Shown here: positions 14,611-22,613 of the stretch, one piece after another
Layout of the letters: every line of letters begins with the position of its first letter
How positions within the stretch are numbered: the stretch's first letter is position 1
Origin: CAYOMP01 sp964405075
GTDB taxonomy: Bacteria; Bacillota; Clostridia; Lachnospirales; Lachnospiraceae
Direction: 5' to 3'
DNA: 47,165 bases
Assembly (NCBI GenBank): GCA_964405075.1
Contig: CAYOMP010000006.1
Location: 1 to 47,165 of the forward strand
Made by a program: the position numbers and the translations under genes
Notes under the pieces: generated by a model
What the model saw: the letters and a program-made list of their open reading frames with translations, nothing else
Told to the model about the DNA's origin: nothing
Database searches by the model: none

Positions 14611-14640
14611 ATTAATACATATTAAAAGAGGAGGCTTATT

Positions 14641-15051
14641 ATGGCAGTAAATGAGATTAGAAAAATATATGATTTTTTAAAAGAAACAGGGAAATATTAT
14701 TTAGCCACAGTAGAAGGTAATCAGCCAAGGGTTCGTCCCTTTGGTACAATATTGTTATTTGAAGACAGGTTATACATACTAACATCAAAAACGAAGGAGG
14801 TTGCAAAACAGATTGCTGATAATTCAAGGTTTGAACTGTCGGCAATTGATGATAGTGGTAGATGGATTCGAGTATATGGAAACTTGGTTGAGGATAATCG
14901 AAAAGAAGTACATGTTGCTATGTTAGAGGATTATCCTCATCTTAAGAGCACATACACTGTGGGTGGCGAAAATACGCAAACTCTTTATTTGGATAATATA
15001 GCTGCAACAATATATTCTTTTGAAGAAGAACCGGAAGTGTTGAAATTATGA
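14641..15051 (+). CDS. Pyridoxamine 5'-phosphate oxidase-like flavin-binding split-barrel protein
   Basis: This 136-residue protein belongs to the split-barrel flavin family; typical elements are YYLATVEGNQPRVRPFGT at the start of the barrel, LYILTSKTKEVAKQI, and GRWIRVYGNLVED. Family members bind FMN, F420 or heme and act as small reductases or oxidases. No PNPOx catalytic set can be assigned, so true PNPOx activity is not claimed. The RBS is AGAGGAGG. The stop overlaps the start of the GNAT gene, so the two form a pair. A link to the sulfur island is only by position. Confidence 0.85.
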   Translation: MAVNEIRKIYDFLKETGKYYLATVEGNQPRVRPFGTILLFEDRLYILTSKTKEVAKQIADNSRFELSAIDDSGRWIRVYGNLVEDNRKEVHVAMLEDYPHLKSTYTVGGENTQTLYLDNIAATIYSFEEEPEVLKL

Positions 15052-15548
15052 TGAAGGATTACATTATTAGACATGCAACCATAAAAGATTTGGAGGAAAT
15101 ATCAGAATTGGAAGCAGTCTGTTTCCCAAAAGAAGAGGCGGCTTCTAAGGAAGCTTTTAATGATAGAATAAAAGCTTATTCTGACTGTTTTTGGCTTTTA
15201 ATAATAGAGAATAGAATAGTGAGTATGGTAAATGGGATGGTTTCGGACATCCCTATTCTTGCTGATAAGATGTATAGTGACAGTTCTATGCATAACAGCA
15301 AGGGGGAGTGGCAAATGATATTCGGTGTAGAGACAAGACCAGAGTATCGGCGTAGAGGATATGCTGATTTATTACTTAGAACTGTAATAGAGGAAGTTAG
15401 AAAACAAAATAGAAAGGGAATAGTTCTTACTTGTAAGAGTGGACTGATTCATTATTATGAGAAGTTTGGATTTGTAAATGAAGGACTTTCAGAGTCGAAT
15501 CATGGTGGAGAATCATGGTATCAAATGAAGTTGATGCTAAAAGGTTGA
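15048..15548 (+). CDS. GNAT-family N-acetyltransferase
   Basis: This 166-residue acetyltransferase shows the acetyl-CoA pyrophosphate loop in RPEYRRRGYADLLLR and the C-terminal beta-bulge region IHYYEKFGFVNEGLSES. The first segment (IRHATIKDLEEISELEAVCFP) and overall pattern resemble the serotonin N-acetyltransferase-like (AANAT) subgroup, so an amine substrate is likely. The gene overlaps the flavin-barrel gene by 4 bp (ATGA). The tandem ATG codons at 15048 and 15051 leave the start uncertain by one residue. No substrate can be assigned. Confidence 0.88.
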   Translation: MMKDYIIRHATIKDLEEISELEAVCFPKEEAASKEAFNDRIKAYSDCFWLLIIENRIVSMVNGMVSDIPILADKMYSDSSMHNSKGEWQMIFGVETRPEYRRRGYADLLLRTVIEEVRKQNRKGIVLTCKSGLIHYYEKFGFVNEGLSESNHGGESWYQMKLMLKG

Positions 15549-15714
15549 CATTTATGATTTAGCGCAGAACACTCATGACTTTAGTCATAAGATGAATGGA
15601 AAATGACTTGATTATAGGAAAAAACTATAATTAGCTATATAGAATAAGTAATACCATAATTCCTATCGGAATAGTATAATACGAAATAGAAAGATACATT
15701 TCAGAAGGGAAGGT
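15549..15714 (+). promoter_or_regulatory. Promoter region of the second nitrogenase-like operon with an operator-like palindrome
   Basis: TATAAT (15675-15680) has no consensus -35. The palindrome ATTCCTATCGGAAT (15659-15672) occupies the spacer, where a bound repressor would block polymerase. Its TTCCTATC half also appears, inverted, in the TAAACAGATAGGAAAA blocks of the cysK and metN regions. Two small hairpins occur upstream (TGACTTTAGTCA and TTATAG/CTATAA). Regulation by the Rrf2 protein at 18504 is inferred. Confidence 0.6.
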
Positions 15715-15720
15715 GTGGAT

Positions 15721-17169
15721 ATGGCGAAAGTACAATATTCAGGTGTTAGAGAGAGTAGAACCGGAAGAATTAATGACTTGGGAACAACGGGGAAAGAAGC
15801 AGAAGAGAATTTTAAAAAGGGATGTTTGAAAAGAGCCGACAGAAGCTTTGCTCAAGGGTTACAGTGTCAACAAATAAATAGTATGGCAGCATTAATGTCA
15901 TTAGAAGATGCAGTATTTATTTCACATTCTCCACAAGGTTGTGTAGGATGTTCAATTATGGCTGTAGATATGTTCAGGGTAGGACAGGCACATAGAGGAA
16001 TAAAGAACATAAGGAATCCACGAATTATTGTAACTAATATTGATCAAAAAAGTGTTGTTTTTGGTGGAGAGGAAAAGTTAAGACAATCTGTAAAAAAAGC
16101 AGTAGAAAGATATAATCCAAAGCTTATATTTATATATGCATCTTGTGCATCTGGAATTATTGGAGATGATATTGATGCAATTGCAGCAGATTTACAAAAA
16201 GAATATGATTGTGTCATTGTGCCAATCCATTGTGAAGGATTCAAGTCTAAAATATGTGCATCAGGATTTGATGCGGCATTTTTAGCTATTAACGAATATA
16301 TTTTAAAACATGAAAAATTGCCAAAAGAAAAGGGATTAATTAATCTATTCGCGCCAACTACAGTTAGTTATGCGGATCAGAAGGAGATGGAGCGTATGCT
16401 GTCTCTTTTAGGAGCAAAAGTAAACTATATTCCTTTTTACAGCTCATTGGAAAAAATAAAGAGAATACCGGCAGCAGAGGCGTCTACTTCGATCTGTAAG
16501 GTGTTTGCAGATGAGTTTATGAAGACTTTGTGGGAAGATTATGGTATTCCTTATTCACATACAGTAATGCCAATAGGTATACGAAATACGGATAAATGGT
16601 ATCGTGGTATTGCAAAAGTAATCGGTAAGGAGAAAGAAGTAGAAGAAATCATTGCCAAAGAACATGAAAGAATAGAACCTTTAGTCGAAAAACTAAGAAA
16701 ACGACTGGAAGGAAAGAGAGTATTTATTTGTGGTGGAACAGGACGTTCATTTGCAGCGGCAGCATTGATTGATGATTTTGGAATGAAATTAGTCGGCTTG
16801 GAGACACCAACCTATGATGAAGATGCACAAGTAGATATTGAATATTTAAATGGAATTCATAAAGATTTTGTGCTGGATATAGCAAATATGCAACCTTTTG
16901 AACAGGTGAATTTGGTGAATAAGTTAAAACCAGATGCATTTATTGGAGTACCTGAATGGGCTGCAAAACTGGGAATACCTACAACTCATGTACTAGATGG
17001 AAAGAGACCGACCATGGGATACGATGGACTTCTTTTTCTTGGTAATAAGATTGCGGACCAATTGGAAAATCCGGGATTTAACAAGAAACTTGCAGAACAT
17101 GTTAAGCTTCCATATAAAGACAGTTGGTATGAAGAAGATGCTTTCAAATATATTGTAGGGGGGAATTAA
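15721..17169 (+). CDS. Nitrogenase-like component 1, NifD-type subunit (pair 2)
   Basis: ATG 15721 is chosen over GTG 15715 because the GAAGGGAAGG site is too close to the GTG. The 482-residue protein has Cys49 (QCQQINSM), Cys74 (SHSPQGC) and a Cys in ASCASGIIGDD as the three P-cluster-type ligands. A Cys in SICKVFADEF lies 11 residues before the TLWEDYG segment, the spacing seen for the NifD cofactor Cys. At the position of the NifD cofactor His the sequence reads TMGYDGLLF, that is Met instead of His, while the GYDG that follows is kept. It may be a catalytic subunit with altered cofactor ligation or an EN-like scaffold. Its partner is at 17171. Confidence 0.92.
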   Translation: MAKVQYSGVRESRTGRINDLGTTGKEAEENFKKGCLKRADRSFAQGLQCQQINSMAALMSLEDAVFISHSPQGCVGCSIMAVDMFRVGQAHRGIKNIRNPRIIVTNIDQKSVVFGGEEKLRQSVKKAVERYNPKLIFIYASCASGIIGDDIDAIAADLQKEYDCVIVPIHCEGFKSKICASGFDAAFLAINEYILKHEKLPKEKGLINLFAPTTVSYADQKEMERMLSLLGAKVNYIPFYSSLEKIKRIPAAEASTSICKVFADEFMKTLWEDYGIPYSHTVMPIGIRNTDKWYRGIAKVIGKEKEVEEIIAKEHERIEPLVEKLRKRLEGKRVFICGGTGRSFAAAALIDDFGMKLVGLETPTYDEDAQVDIEYLNGIHKDFVLDIANMQPFEQVNLVNKLKPDAFIGVPEWAAKLGIPTTHVLDGKRPTMGYDGLLFLGNKIADQLENPGFNKKLAEHVKLPYKDSWYEEDAFKYIVGGN

Positions 17170-17170
17170 T

Positions 17171-18460
17171 ATGTCACAGATTTTAGAAAATCCAAGAGGT
17201 GGTTGTGTACTTGCAGGCATTAGTTCAGTATTAGAGGCAATAAACAAGGTGTGTCCGGTTTTTCATTCTGGACCGGGATGTTGTATGCAGACTACGGCTG
17301 CTGAACAAGGTCAGTCAGGACATAAATCAGCCTGCTTTGTAAGTGGAGTATCAGTTCCATCCAGTAATATGTTGGAGCGAGAGGTTGTATTTGGCGGAGT
17401 AGGCAAATTAAAAACTACTATTCAGGGAGCTATAGATATAATTGATGCAGATGCATATTTTGTGTTAACTGGCTGTACAGCAGGAATTATTGGAGATGAC
17501 ATTGTTAGCGTTACTGAAGAATTTCAGAAAAATGGACATAATGTTTATCCAATAGAAACTCCGGGATTTGCTGGAGACAGTAATCTTGGATATGAGATTG
17601 TATGGAATACAATGATTGATCAGGTTATAGAAGAGAATGTTCCAAGGGATGACAAATTAGTTAATATATTTGGAATCGTGCCATATCATGATCCGTTCTG
17701 GAGTGGAAACTTGGAAGAAATTAAAAGAATACTTACCAGACTTGGATTAAAAGTAAATACATTTTTCACTGACCATCAGGGAATTGAAGATATTCGAAAA
17801 TGCTCAGGTGCAGCCTTAAATATTATTGTTAATCCATGGTTATTTAAGGGACCGGCTAAGAAATTTGAAGAAAAATTTGGTGTACCATCTATCAGAATTC
17901 CGGGTGTTCCAATAGGTGCCACCGATACAACTAAGTTTGTACGTCAGGTTGCAGAAGCGTTAAAAATAGATAAAGATATTGTAGAAACAGTTATAACACA
18001 GGAAGAGGATTATGTGTATAGCTATTTGGCACAAGCTATTGGTGTGGTTAGTTGGAAAAGATTCGCAGTAGTTGCAGATGCCAACAATGCAGTAGGATTA
18101 ACCAGATATCTTGCTAATGATTTTAGTTTTACACCTGTACTAGTGATTATCTCTGAACCGATTTTCAGAGAAGAGGATAAACAGAGAATTATTGCAGAAA
18201 TATCATATTTAGAGTATGCAAAACCACCAAAAATCCTTTTCACAGCGGATCAATATGAAATCAATCAGGCAATATTAAATGAGGAAGAGGACATTTCATT
18301 ACTTCTTGGAAGTACCAATGAAAGAGAAGTAGGTTTATTAAAGGATATTCAGTTTATTACAACCTCATTCCCAATGAATGAAAGACTGGTATTGAATCGT
18401 GCATATGCAGGATATAGAGGTAGTCTCACATTTACAGAAGATTTATACGATAACTTATAA
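17171..18460 (+). CDS. Nitrogenase-like component 1, NifK-type subunit (pair 2)
   Basis: This 429-residue beta-type subunit has Cys12 (RGGCVLAG), Cys37 (HSGPGC) and Cys102 (TGCTAGIIGDD), so the complete P-cluster set can form with the partner upstream. An extra Cys follows directly at position 38. A GGGGGG ribosome site lies just before its ATG. Retention of all P-cluster cysteines argues against a simple NifN-like scaffold, which usually loses one. Downstream lie the Rrf2 regulator and the NifS/NifU-like genes, which would supply Fe-S clusters for such a metalloenzyme. The substrate is unknown. Confidence 0.92.
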   Translation: MSQILENPRGGCVLAGISSVLEAINKVCPVFHSGPGCCMQTTAAEQGQSGHKSACFVSGVSVPSSNMLEREVVFGGVGKLKTTIQGAIDIIDADAYFVLTGCTAGIIGDDIVSVTEEFQKNGHNVYPIETPGFAGDSNLGYEIVWNTMIDQVIEENVPRDDKLVNIFGIVPYHDPFWSGNLEEIKRILTRLGLKVNTFFTDHQGIEDIRKCSGAALNIIVNPWLFKGPAKKFEEKFGVPSIRIPGVPIGATDTTKFVRQVAEALKIDKDIVETVITQEEDYVYSYLAQAIGVVSWKRFAVVADANNAVGLTRYLANDFSFTPVLVIISEPIFREEDKQRIIAEISYLEYAKPPKILFTADQYEINQAILNEEEDISLLLGSTNEREVGLLKDIQFITTSFPMNERLVLNRAYAGYRGSLTFTEDLYDNL

Positions 18461-18503
18461 AAAGTTAGACTCTCTTATTTAAATCATAAAAAGGAGGTAA
18501 TGT

Positions 18504-18917
18504 ATGAAGATATCATCAAGAGGAAGGTACGCGATTGATTTGATGGTGGATTTAGCCCTTTATGATGAAGGTGAGCCAATTAGTGTAAAAGATATTGCCA
18601 AAAGGGAACAGATTTCCACTAAGTATTTAGAACAGATTGTTTCGATGTTGCAAAAAGCGGGAATGGTAAGTAGTATCCGTGGAGCACAGGGCGGTTATAG
18701 ATTAAAGAAGAAACCGGAAGAATATTCGGTAGGGTCTATTTTGAGAGTTACGGAAGGAAATCTGGCACCGGTATCTTGTGTTGAAGATGGTGAGACAGGT
18801 TGTGAACATCGTTCCACATGTTCAACCATCAAAATTTGGCAACAGCTAAATTCGGCTATAAATGAAGTAGTTGATAATATTTCATTGGCTGATTTAGTTG
18901 AATGGAATAGTAAATAG
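18504..18917 (+). CDS. Rrf2-family transcriptional regulator, IscR-like with three Cys
   Basis: This 137-residue winged-helix repressor starts with the Rrf2 hallmark ISSRGRYAIDLMVDLAL, followed by SVKDIAKREQISTKYLEQIV (recognition region) and the wing RGAQGGYRL. Cys92, Cys100 and Cys106 correspond to the [2Fe-2S] ligands of IscR, though the first spacing is two residues longer, so an Fe-S or redox sensor is likely; cysteine-responsive CymR lacks these. It lies between the second nitrogenase-like pair and nifS/nifU-like genes. Candidate targets are the shared blocks before cysK, metN and the pair-2 operon. Whether it senses cluster supply, sulfur or oxygen is not decided by sequence. Confidence 0.9.
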   Translation: MKISSRGRYAIDLMVDLALYDEGEPISVKDIAKREQISTKYLEQIVSMLQKAGMVSSIRGAQGGYRLKKKPEEYSVGSILRVTEGNLAPVSCVEDGETGCEHRSTCSTIKIWQQLNSAINEVVDNISLADLVEWNSK

Positions 18918-18928
18918 TATAGTACATA

Positions 18929-18958
18929 TAGCAGTTCTGGTTTAAGACAGAGCTGCTA
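18929..18958 (+). promoter_or_regulatory. Stable hairpin between the Rrf2 gene and the NifS-like gene
   Basis: TAGCAGTTCTG (18929-18939) pairs with CAGAGCTGCTA (18948-18958) with one G-U pair. On the + strand it is followed by AATTAAAAAAG and not by a T-run, so it is a weak terminator at best. It may separate expression of the regulator from nifS/nifU or stabilise a message end. The 102-bp gap (18918-19019) holds no gene. Confidence 0.5.
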
Positions 18959-19019
18959 ATTAAAAAAGAAAAATCATACTAAAACAGTAGGAAAAATATG
19001 AAAAAGGAAGGGCAAATAT

Positions 19020-20204
19020 ATGAGCAAGATTATTTATTTAGATAATGCAGCAACAACTCAGGTCTATCCTGAAGTATTAGAAGCTATGAATCCATATTTT
19101 ACAGAATATTATGGTAATCCATCTTCTATCTATTCATTTGCTGGAGAAGCAAATAAGGCAGTAACAAAGGCAAGAGAGACATTGGCAGATTTAATTAATG
19201 CTACGGCAGAGGAAATATATTTTACAGCTGGTGGTTCAGAATCGGATAACTGGGCATTAAAGGCTACTGCAGAAGCCTATGGAGATAAGGGAAAACATAT
19301 TATCACTACCAAAATAGAACATCATGCCATCCTTCATACCTGTGAATATTTAGAGAGAAAGGGTTATGAAGTGACTTATTTAGATGTTGATGAATATGGT
19401 AGTGTGAAATTAGATGAGCTTGAAAAAGCCATTCGTCCAGATACCATTTTGATTTCTGTAATGACAGCAAATAATGAGATAGGAACGATTCAGCCAATTG
19501 AGAAAATTGGTGAAATTGCAAAGAAACATGGGGTGTTATTCCATACTGATGCAGTTCAGGCATTTGGTCATATAGAAATAGATGTAGATAAAATGAATAT
19601 TGATATGTTAAGTGCCAGTGGTCATAAGATAAATGGTCCAAAGGGAATAGGACTTATGTATATTAGAAAGGGCATAAAAATCCGTTCTTTTATTCACGGT
19701 GGAGCACAGGAACGCTCTAGAAGAGCGGGAACACATAATGTACCGGGAATTGTTGGATTTGCAAAGGCAGCAGAAATTGCAAAGGCTTCATTAAGTGAAA
19801 GAATTGCCTATGAAACAGAACTTAGAGATTATTTAATTGATAGAGTGCTTAAAGAAATTCCTTATAGCAGATTAAATGGAGATAGAAAAAACAGACTACC
19901 CAATAACACGAATTTTTGCTTCAAATATATAGAAGGTGAATCTTTGCTAATACTTTTAGACCAAAAAGGAATTTGCGGTTCAAGTGGTTCGGCATGTACA
20001 TCAGGTTCTTTAGACCCATCCCATGTATTATTGGCGATTGGTCTTCCACATGAAATTGCACATGGTTCACTTCGACTAACTTTGTCGGAAAAAACAACCA
20101 AGGAAGATATTGATTTTACCATAGCAGAGCTTAGAAAGATTGTTGAAAGACTAAGAAGTATGTCTCCTTTATATGAAGACTTTTTGAAAAACGGAGGAAA
20201 ATAA
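19020..20204 (+). CDS. nifS: Cysteine desulfurase (NifS/IscS type)
   Basis: This PLP enzyme takes sulfur from cysteine and passes it as persulfide to an Fe-S scaffold. It has 394 residues. The PLP lysine is Lys203 in SASGHKINGPKG and the catalytic Cys is Cys326 in GSSGSACTSGS, within the long flexible loop of group I (NifS/IscS) enzymes. The N-terminal YLDNAATT motif is present. The NifU-like scaffold starts two bases after its stop codon, so they are co-expressed. Position after two nitrogenase-like subunits and an IscR-like regulator suggests a dedicated cluster supply, although it could also serve the whole cell. Confidence 0.95.
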   Translation: MSKIIYLDNAATTQVYPEVLEAMNPYFTEYYGNPSSIYSFAGEANKAVTKARETLADLINATAEEIYFTAGGSESDNWALKATAEAYGDKGKHIITTKIEHHAILHTCEYLERKGYEVTYLDVDEYGSVKLDELEKAIRPDTILISVMTANNEIGTIQPIEKIGEIAKKHGVLFHTDAVQAFGHIEIDVDKMNIDMLSASGHKINGPKGIGLMYIRKGIKIRSFIHGGAQERSRRAGTHNVPGIVGFAKAAEIAKASLSERIAYETELRDYLIDRVLKEIPYSRLNGDRKNRLPNNTNFCFKYIEGESLLILLDQKGICGSSGSACTSGSLDPSHVLLAIGLPHEIAHGSLRLTLSEKTTKEDIDFTIAELRKIVERLRSMSPLYEDFLKNGGK

Positions 20205-20205
20205 T

Positions 20206-20649
20206 ATGTATAGTGAAAAGGTAATGGACCATTTTAATAACCCTCGAAACGTGGGCGAAATAGAGGATGCAAGCGGTGTTGGAACCGTAGGAAATGCAAA
20301 GTGTGGAGACATTATGAGAATGTATCTGGATATAGATGAAAATGGTGTTATTCAGGATGTCAAATTCAAAACATTTGGTTGTGGTGCAGCAGTTGCCACA
20401 AGCAGTATGGCTACAGAGCTTGTAAAGGGAAAGACCGTACAGGAAGCTTTGCAGGTAACAAATAAAGCAGTGTGTGAGGCATTGGATGGACTTCCACCAG
20501 TGAAGATACATTGTTCACTTCTGGCAGAAGAGGCAATTCATGCGGCGTTATGGGATTATGCAGAGAAAAACAATATTGTTATTGAGGGATTAAAGAAACC
20601 TGTAAGTGATATTGCAGAAAAGGAAGAAGATGTCAGTGAGACATATTAA
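20206..20649 (+). CDS. nifU: NifU/IscU-like Fe-S cluster scaffold (N-terminal domain type)
   Basis: This 147-residue scaffold has the three ligand cysteines Cys33 (NAKCGD), Cys59 (TFGCGAA) and Cys103 (KIHCSLL). It contains the IscU-like domain only; the ferredoxin-like and C-terminal domains of full NifU are absent, and a short acidic tail follows. It is coupled to the cysteine desulfurase (2-bp gap), the usual sulfur donor. A weak stem and an A/T-rich stretch follow before the met operon, but I do not see a strong terminator. Confidence 0.94.
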   Translation: MYSEKVMDHFNNPRNVGEIEDASGVGTVGNAKCGDIMRMYLDIDENGVIQDVKFKTFGCGAAVATSSMATELVKGKTVQEALQVTNKAVCEALDGLPPVKIHCSLLAEEAIHAALWDYAEKNNIVIEGLKKPVSDIAEKEEDVSETY

Positions 20650-20748
20650 ATAATACAAATAATAGAAAAAATGAAAAGACTGTTAAAGTTTTCTTATTAA
20701 AGGAATCGTGAGTATTAATTTAATAACTAGTATCTGCTATAGGGAAAA

Positions 20749-20831
20749 CCTATAACATATACTAGGATATATATATTATACAAAGTGCGAAGACAATGAT
20801 ATTATTAAATCATATTAAACAGATAGGAAAA
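20749..20831 (+). promoter_or_regulatory. Composite promoter/operator region of metNIQ, shared with cysK
   Basis: CCTATAAC-N8-GGATATA (20749-20771) is followed by ATATTATACAA and, again 32 bases further on, TAAACAGATAGGAAAA (20816-20831). The blocks and spacings equal those at 980-1062. The remaining gap 20650-20914 shows no gene and no recognisable SAM riboswitch core. Co-regulation of cysteine synthesis and methionine import is the natural reading. Confidence 0.6.
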
Positions 20832-20914
20832 CAGTGAAAAGCATATGAAAAGCATAAAAATTCATTTGAGCAAAAAAAACAAAGTGCATTCAGCTAGGAG
20901 AGAAGGTGGTTTAA

Positions 20915-21913
20915 ATGTATAGACTTGAAAATCTAAGTAAGGAATTTAAAGAAAAAGACAACACCGTGGCAGCGGTCAAAGATGTTAGCCTCAATATAGA
21001 AAAAGGAAAAATATATGGGATTATTGGATTTTCGGGTGCTGGTAAATCAACACTGGTTAGATGCCTAAACTTATTAGAGGTACCTACTTCTGGCAAGGTT
21101 ATCTTCAATGGTAAGAATCTTTTAGAAGTAAGTGAAAAAGAACTCCGTAAATATAGGCAAAAGATAGGTATGATTTTCCAATCATTTAATCTCTTATCAC
21201 AAAGGAATGTGTTAGATAATGTATGCTATCCCTTAGAGATAGCAGGAGTAAAAAGAAAAGATGCGAGAATAAAGGCATTAGAGCTTTTAGATATGGTAGG
21301 GATAAAGGATAAAGCGAAAAGCTATCCTTCTCAGCTGTCAGGAGGTCAGAAACAAAGGGTAGCGATAGCAAGAGCATTAGCTACAGACCCGGATGTATTA
21401 TTGTGTGATGAGGCTACCAGCGCATTAGACCCAATAACTACAACTGCAATACTAGATTTACTAAAGTCAATTAACCAGAAGCTTGGAGTTACAATAGTTA
21501 TTATTACTCACGAGATGAAGGTCGTTCAGCAGATTTGTCATCAGGTTGCTGTAATGAGTGAAGGAAGAGTAGTTGAACAGGGTAATGTAAGCGAGATTTT
21601 TGTTAATCCGAAGTCAGAAATTACGAAAAAATTAGTATTAAATAAAAGCTTAAGTGCATCAGATGTGGGAAGAAAGTTCATAAGAATTGTCTTTGAAGGA
21701 CAGTCTGCATTTGAACCGGTTGTATCGTCTTTGACACTAGAATGTAATGAGATGGTTAATATTCTTGGTGCTAATACTGAGAATATAGGTGGAAAAGCAT
21801 ATGGTCAAATGTTAATTGAATTGCCGGACAACCCTATATCAGTGGATAAGATAAAAAAATATTTAGATAGTAAAGAAATATATTATGAGGAAGGAGAAGC
21901 AAAAGATGAGTGA
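20915..21913 (+). CDS. metN: Methionine ABC transporter ATP-binding protein
   Basis: This 332-residue ATPase has Walker A GFSGAGKST, signature QLSGGQKQRVAIARAL, Walker B VLLCDEATSALD and switch ITHEMKVVQQ. The Cys in Walker B and the C-terminal NIL domain (about residues 255-330), which binds methionine for feedback inhibition in MetN, support methionine specificity. It overlaps metI by 8 bp. The upstream region shares its regulatory blocks with cysK. Together with metI and metQ it imports methionine or related sulfur compounds. Confidence 0.95.
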   Translation: MYRLENLSKEFKEKDNTVAAVKDVSLNIEKGKIYGIIGFSGAGKSTLVRCLNLLEVPTSGKVIFNGKNLLEVSEKELRKYRQKIGMIFQSFNLLSQRNVLDNVCYPLEIAGVKRKDARIKALELLDMVGIKDKAKSYPSQLSGGQKQRVAIARALATDPDVLLCDEATSALDPITTTAILDLLKSINQKLGVTIVIITHEMKVVQQICHQVAVMSEGRVVEQGNVSEIFVNPKSEITKKLVLNKSLSASDVGRKFIRIVFEGQSAFEPVVSSLTLECNEMVNILGANTENIGGKAYGQMLIELPDNPISVDKIKKYLDSKEIYYEEGEAKDE

Positions 21914-22559
21914 ACAGATGATAAAAATTCTTAGCAGTGGTATTCAAGAAACATTATATATGACAATTGTATCTACAGCGTTTGCTTATTTATTTGGGAT
22001 TCCAATAGGAGTTATTCTTTACATAACAGATAAAAAAGGTATATGCAGTAACGGAGTTATTAACTTTGTTGTTGGTGCGATTGTTAATATGGTACGTTCT
22101 ATTCCATTCCTGATACTGTTGGTTGCAATTTTGCCCTTTACCAAATTGGTTGTGGGAACGACGATTGGTTCAACAGCAACAATTGTACCATTGATAGTAG
22201 CAGCGACACCTTTCGTTGCCAGAATGGTAGAATCTTCAATAAAAGAGGTAGACTCTGGAGTAATAGAGGCGGCAAGAGCTATGGGGTCTTCGGTACCACA
22301 GATAATATTTAAAGTGTTGCTGCCAGAAGCAAAACCGTCGCTTATGATTGGGTGTACAATTTCACTTGCTACGATACTAGGATATTCAGCTATGGCAGGG
22401 TTTGTCGGAGGCGGAGGCTTAGGAGCTATTGCAATCAATTATGGATATTATCGTTATCAGGCGGACATTATGTGGATTACAGTTATTTTACTTATCTTGA
22501 TTGTGCAATTATTTCAAGAGATAGGATTAAGACTTGTAAGGAAAGTAGACAAAAGATAA
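21906..22559 (+). CDS. metI: Methionine ABC transporter permease
   Basis: This 217-residue inner-membrane subunit has about five hydrophobic helices and the ATPase-contact loop EAARAMGSSVPQIIFKVLLPEA, typical of MetI. The start at 21906 is chosen over 21885 because the AGGAAGGAG site lies about 10 bases upstream, and the N-terminus MSEQMIKILSSGIQETLYMT then aligns with the family. The C-terminal AGFVGGGGLGAIAINYGYYR segment is strongly conserved in MetI proteins. It lies between metN and metQ. Confidence 0.95.
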   Translation: MSEQMIKILSSGIQETLYMTIVSTAFAYLFGIPIGVILYITDKKGICSNGVINFVVGAIVNMVRSIPFLILLVAILPFTKLVVGTTIGSTATIVPLIVAATPFVARMVESSIKEVDSGVIEAARAMGSSVPQIIFKVLLPEAKPSLMIGCTISLATILGYSAMAGFVGGGGLGAIAINYGYYRYQADIMWITVILLILIVQLFQEIGLRLVRKVDKR

Positions 22560-22613
22560 ATTGTTTTTAACAGTTATCAAATATATTTTAAGAAAAGGAA
22601 AAAGGTGATTATT

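Noticed and set aside
2494..18460. Classical nitrogen fixation operon
   Set aside because: No separate nifE/nifN/nifV/nifQ or molybdate transporter is present, the cofactor His motif is altered in both D-type subunits, and the neighbours are sulfur genes. A nitrogenase-like enzyme of other function is more likely.
20650..20914. SAM-I riboswitch before metNIQ
   Set aside because: The conserved S-box blocks are not found. The gap is explained by the promoter blocks it shares with cysK.
21826..21835. Third copy of the GGACAACC box
   Set aside because: It lies inside the metN coding sequence, lacks the hairpin and is explained by the protein sequence.
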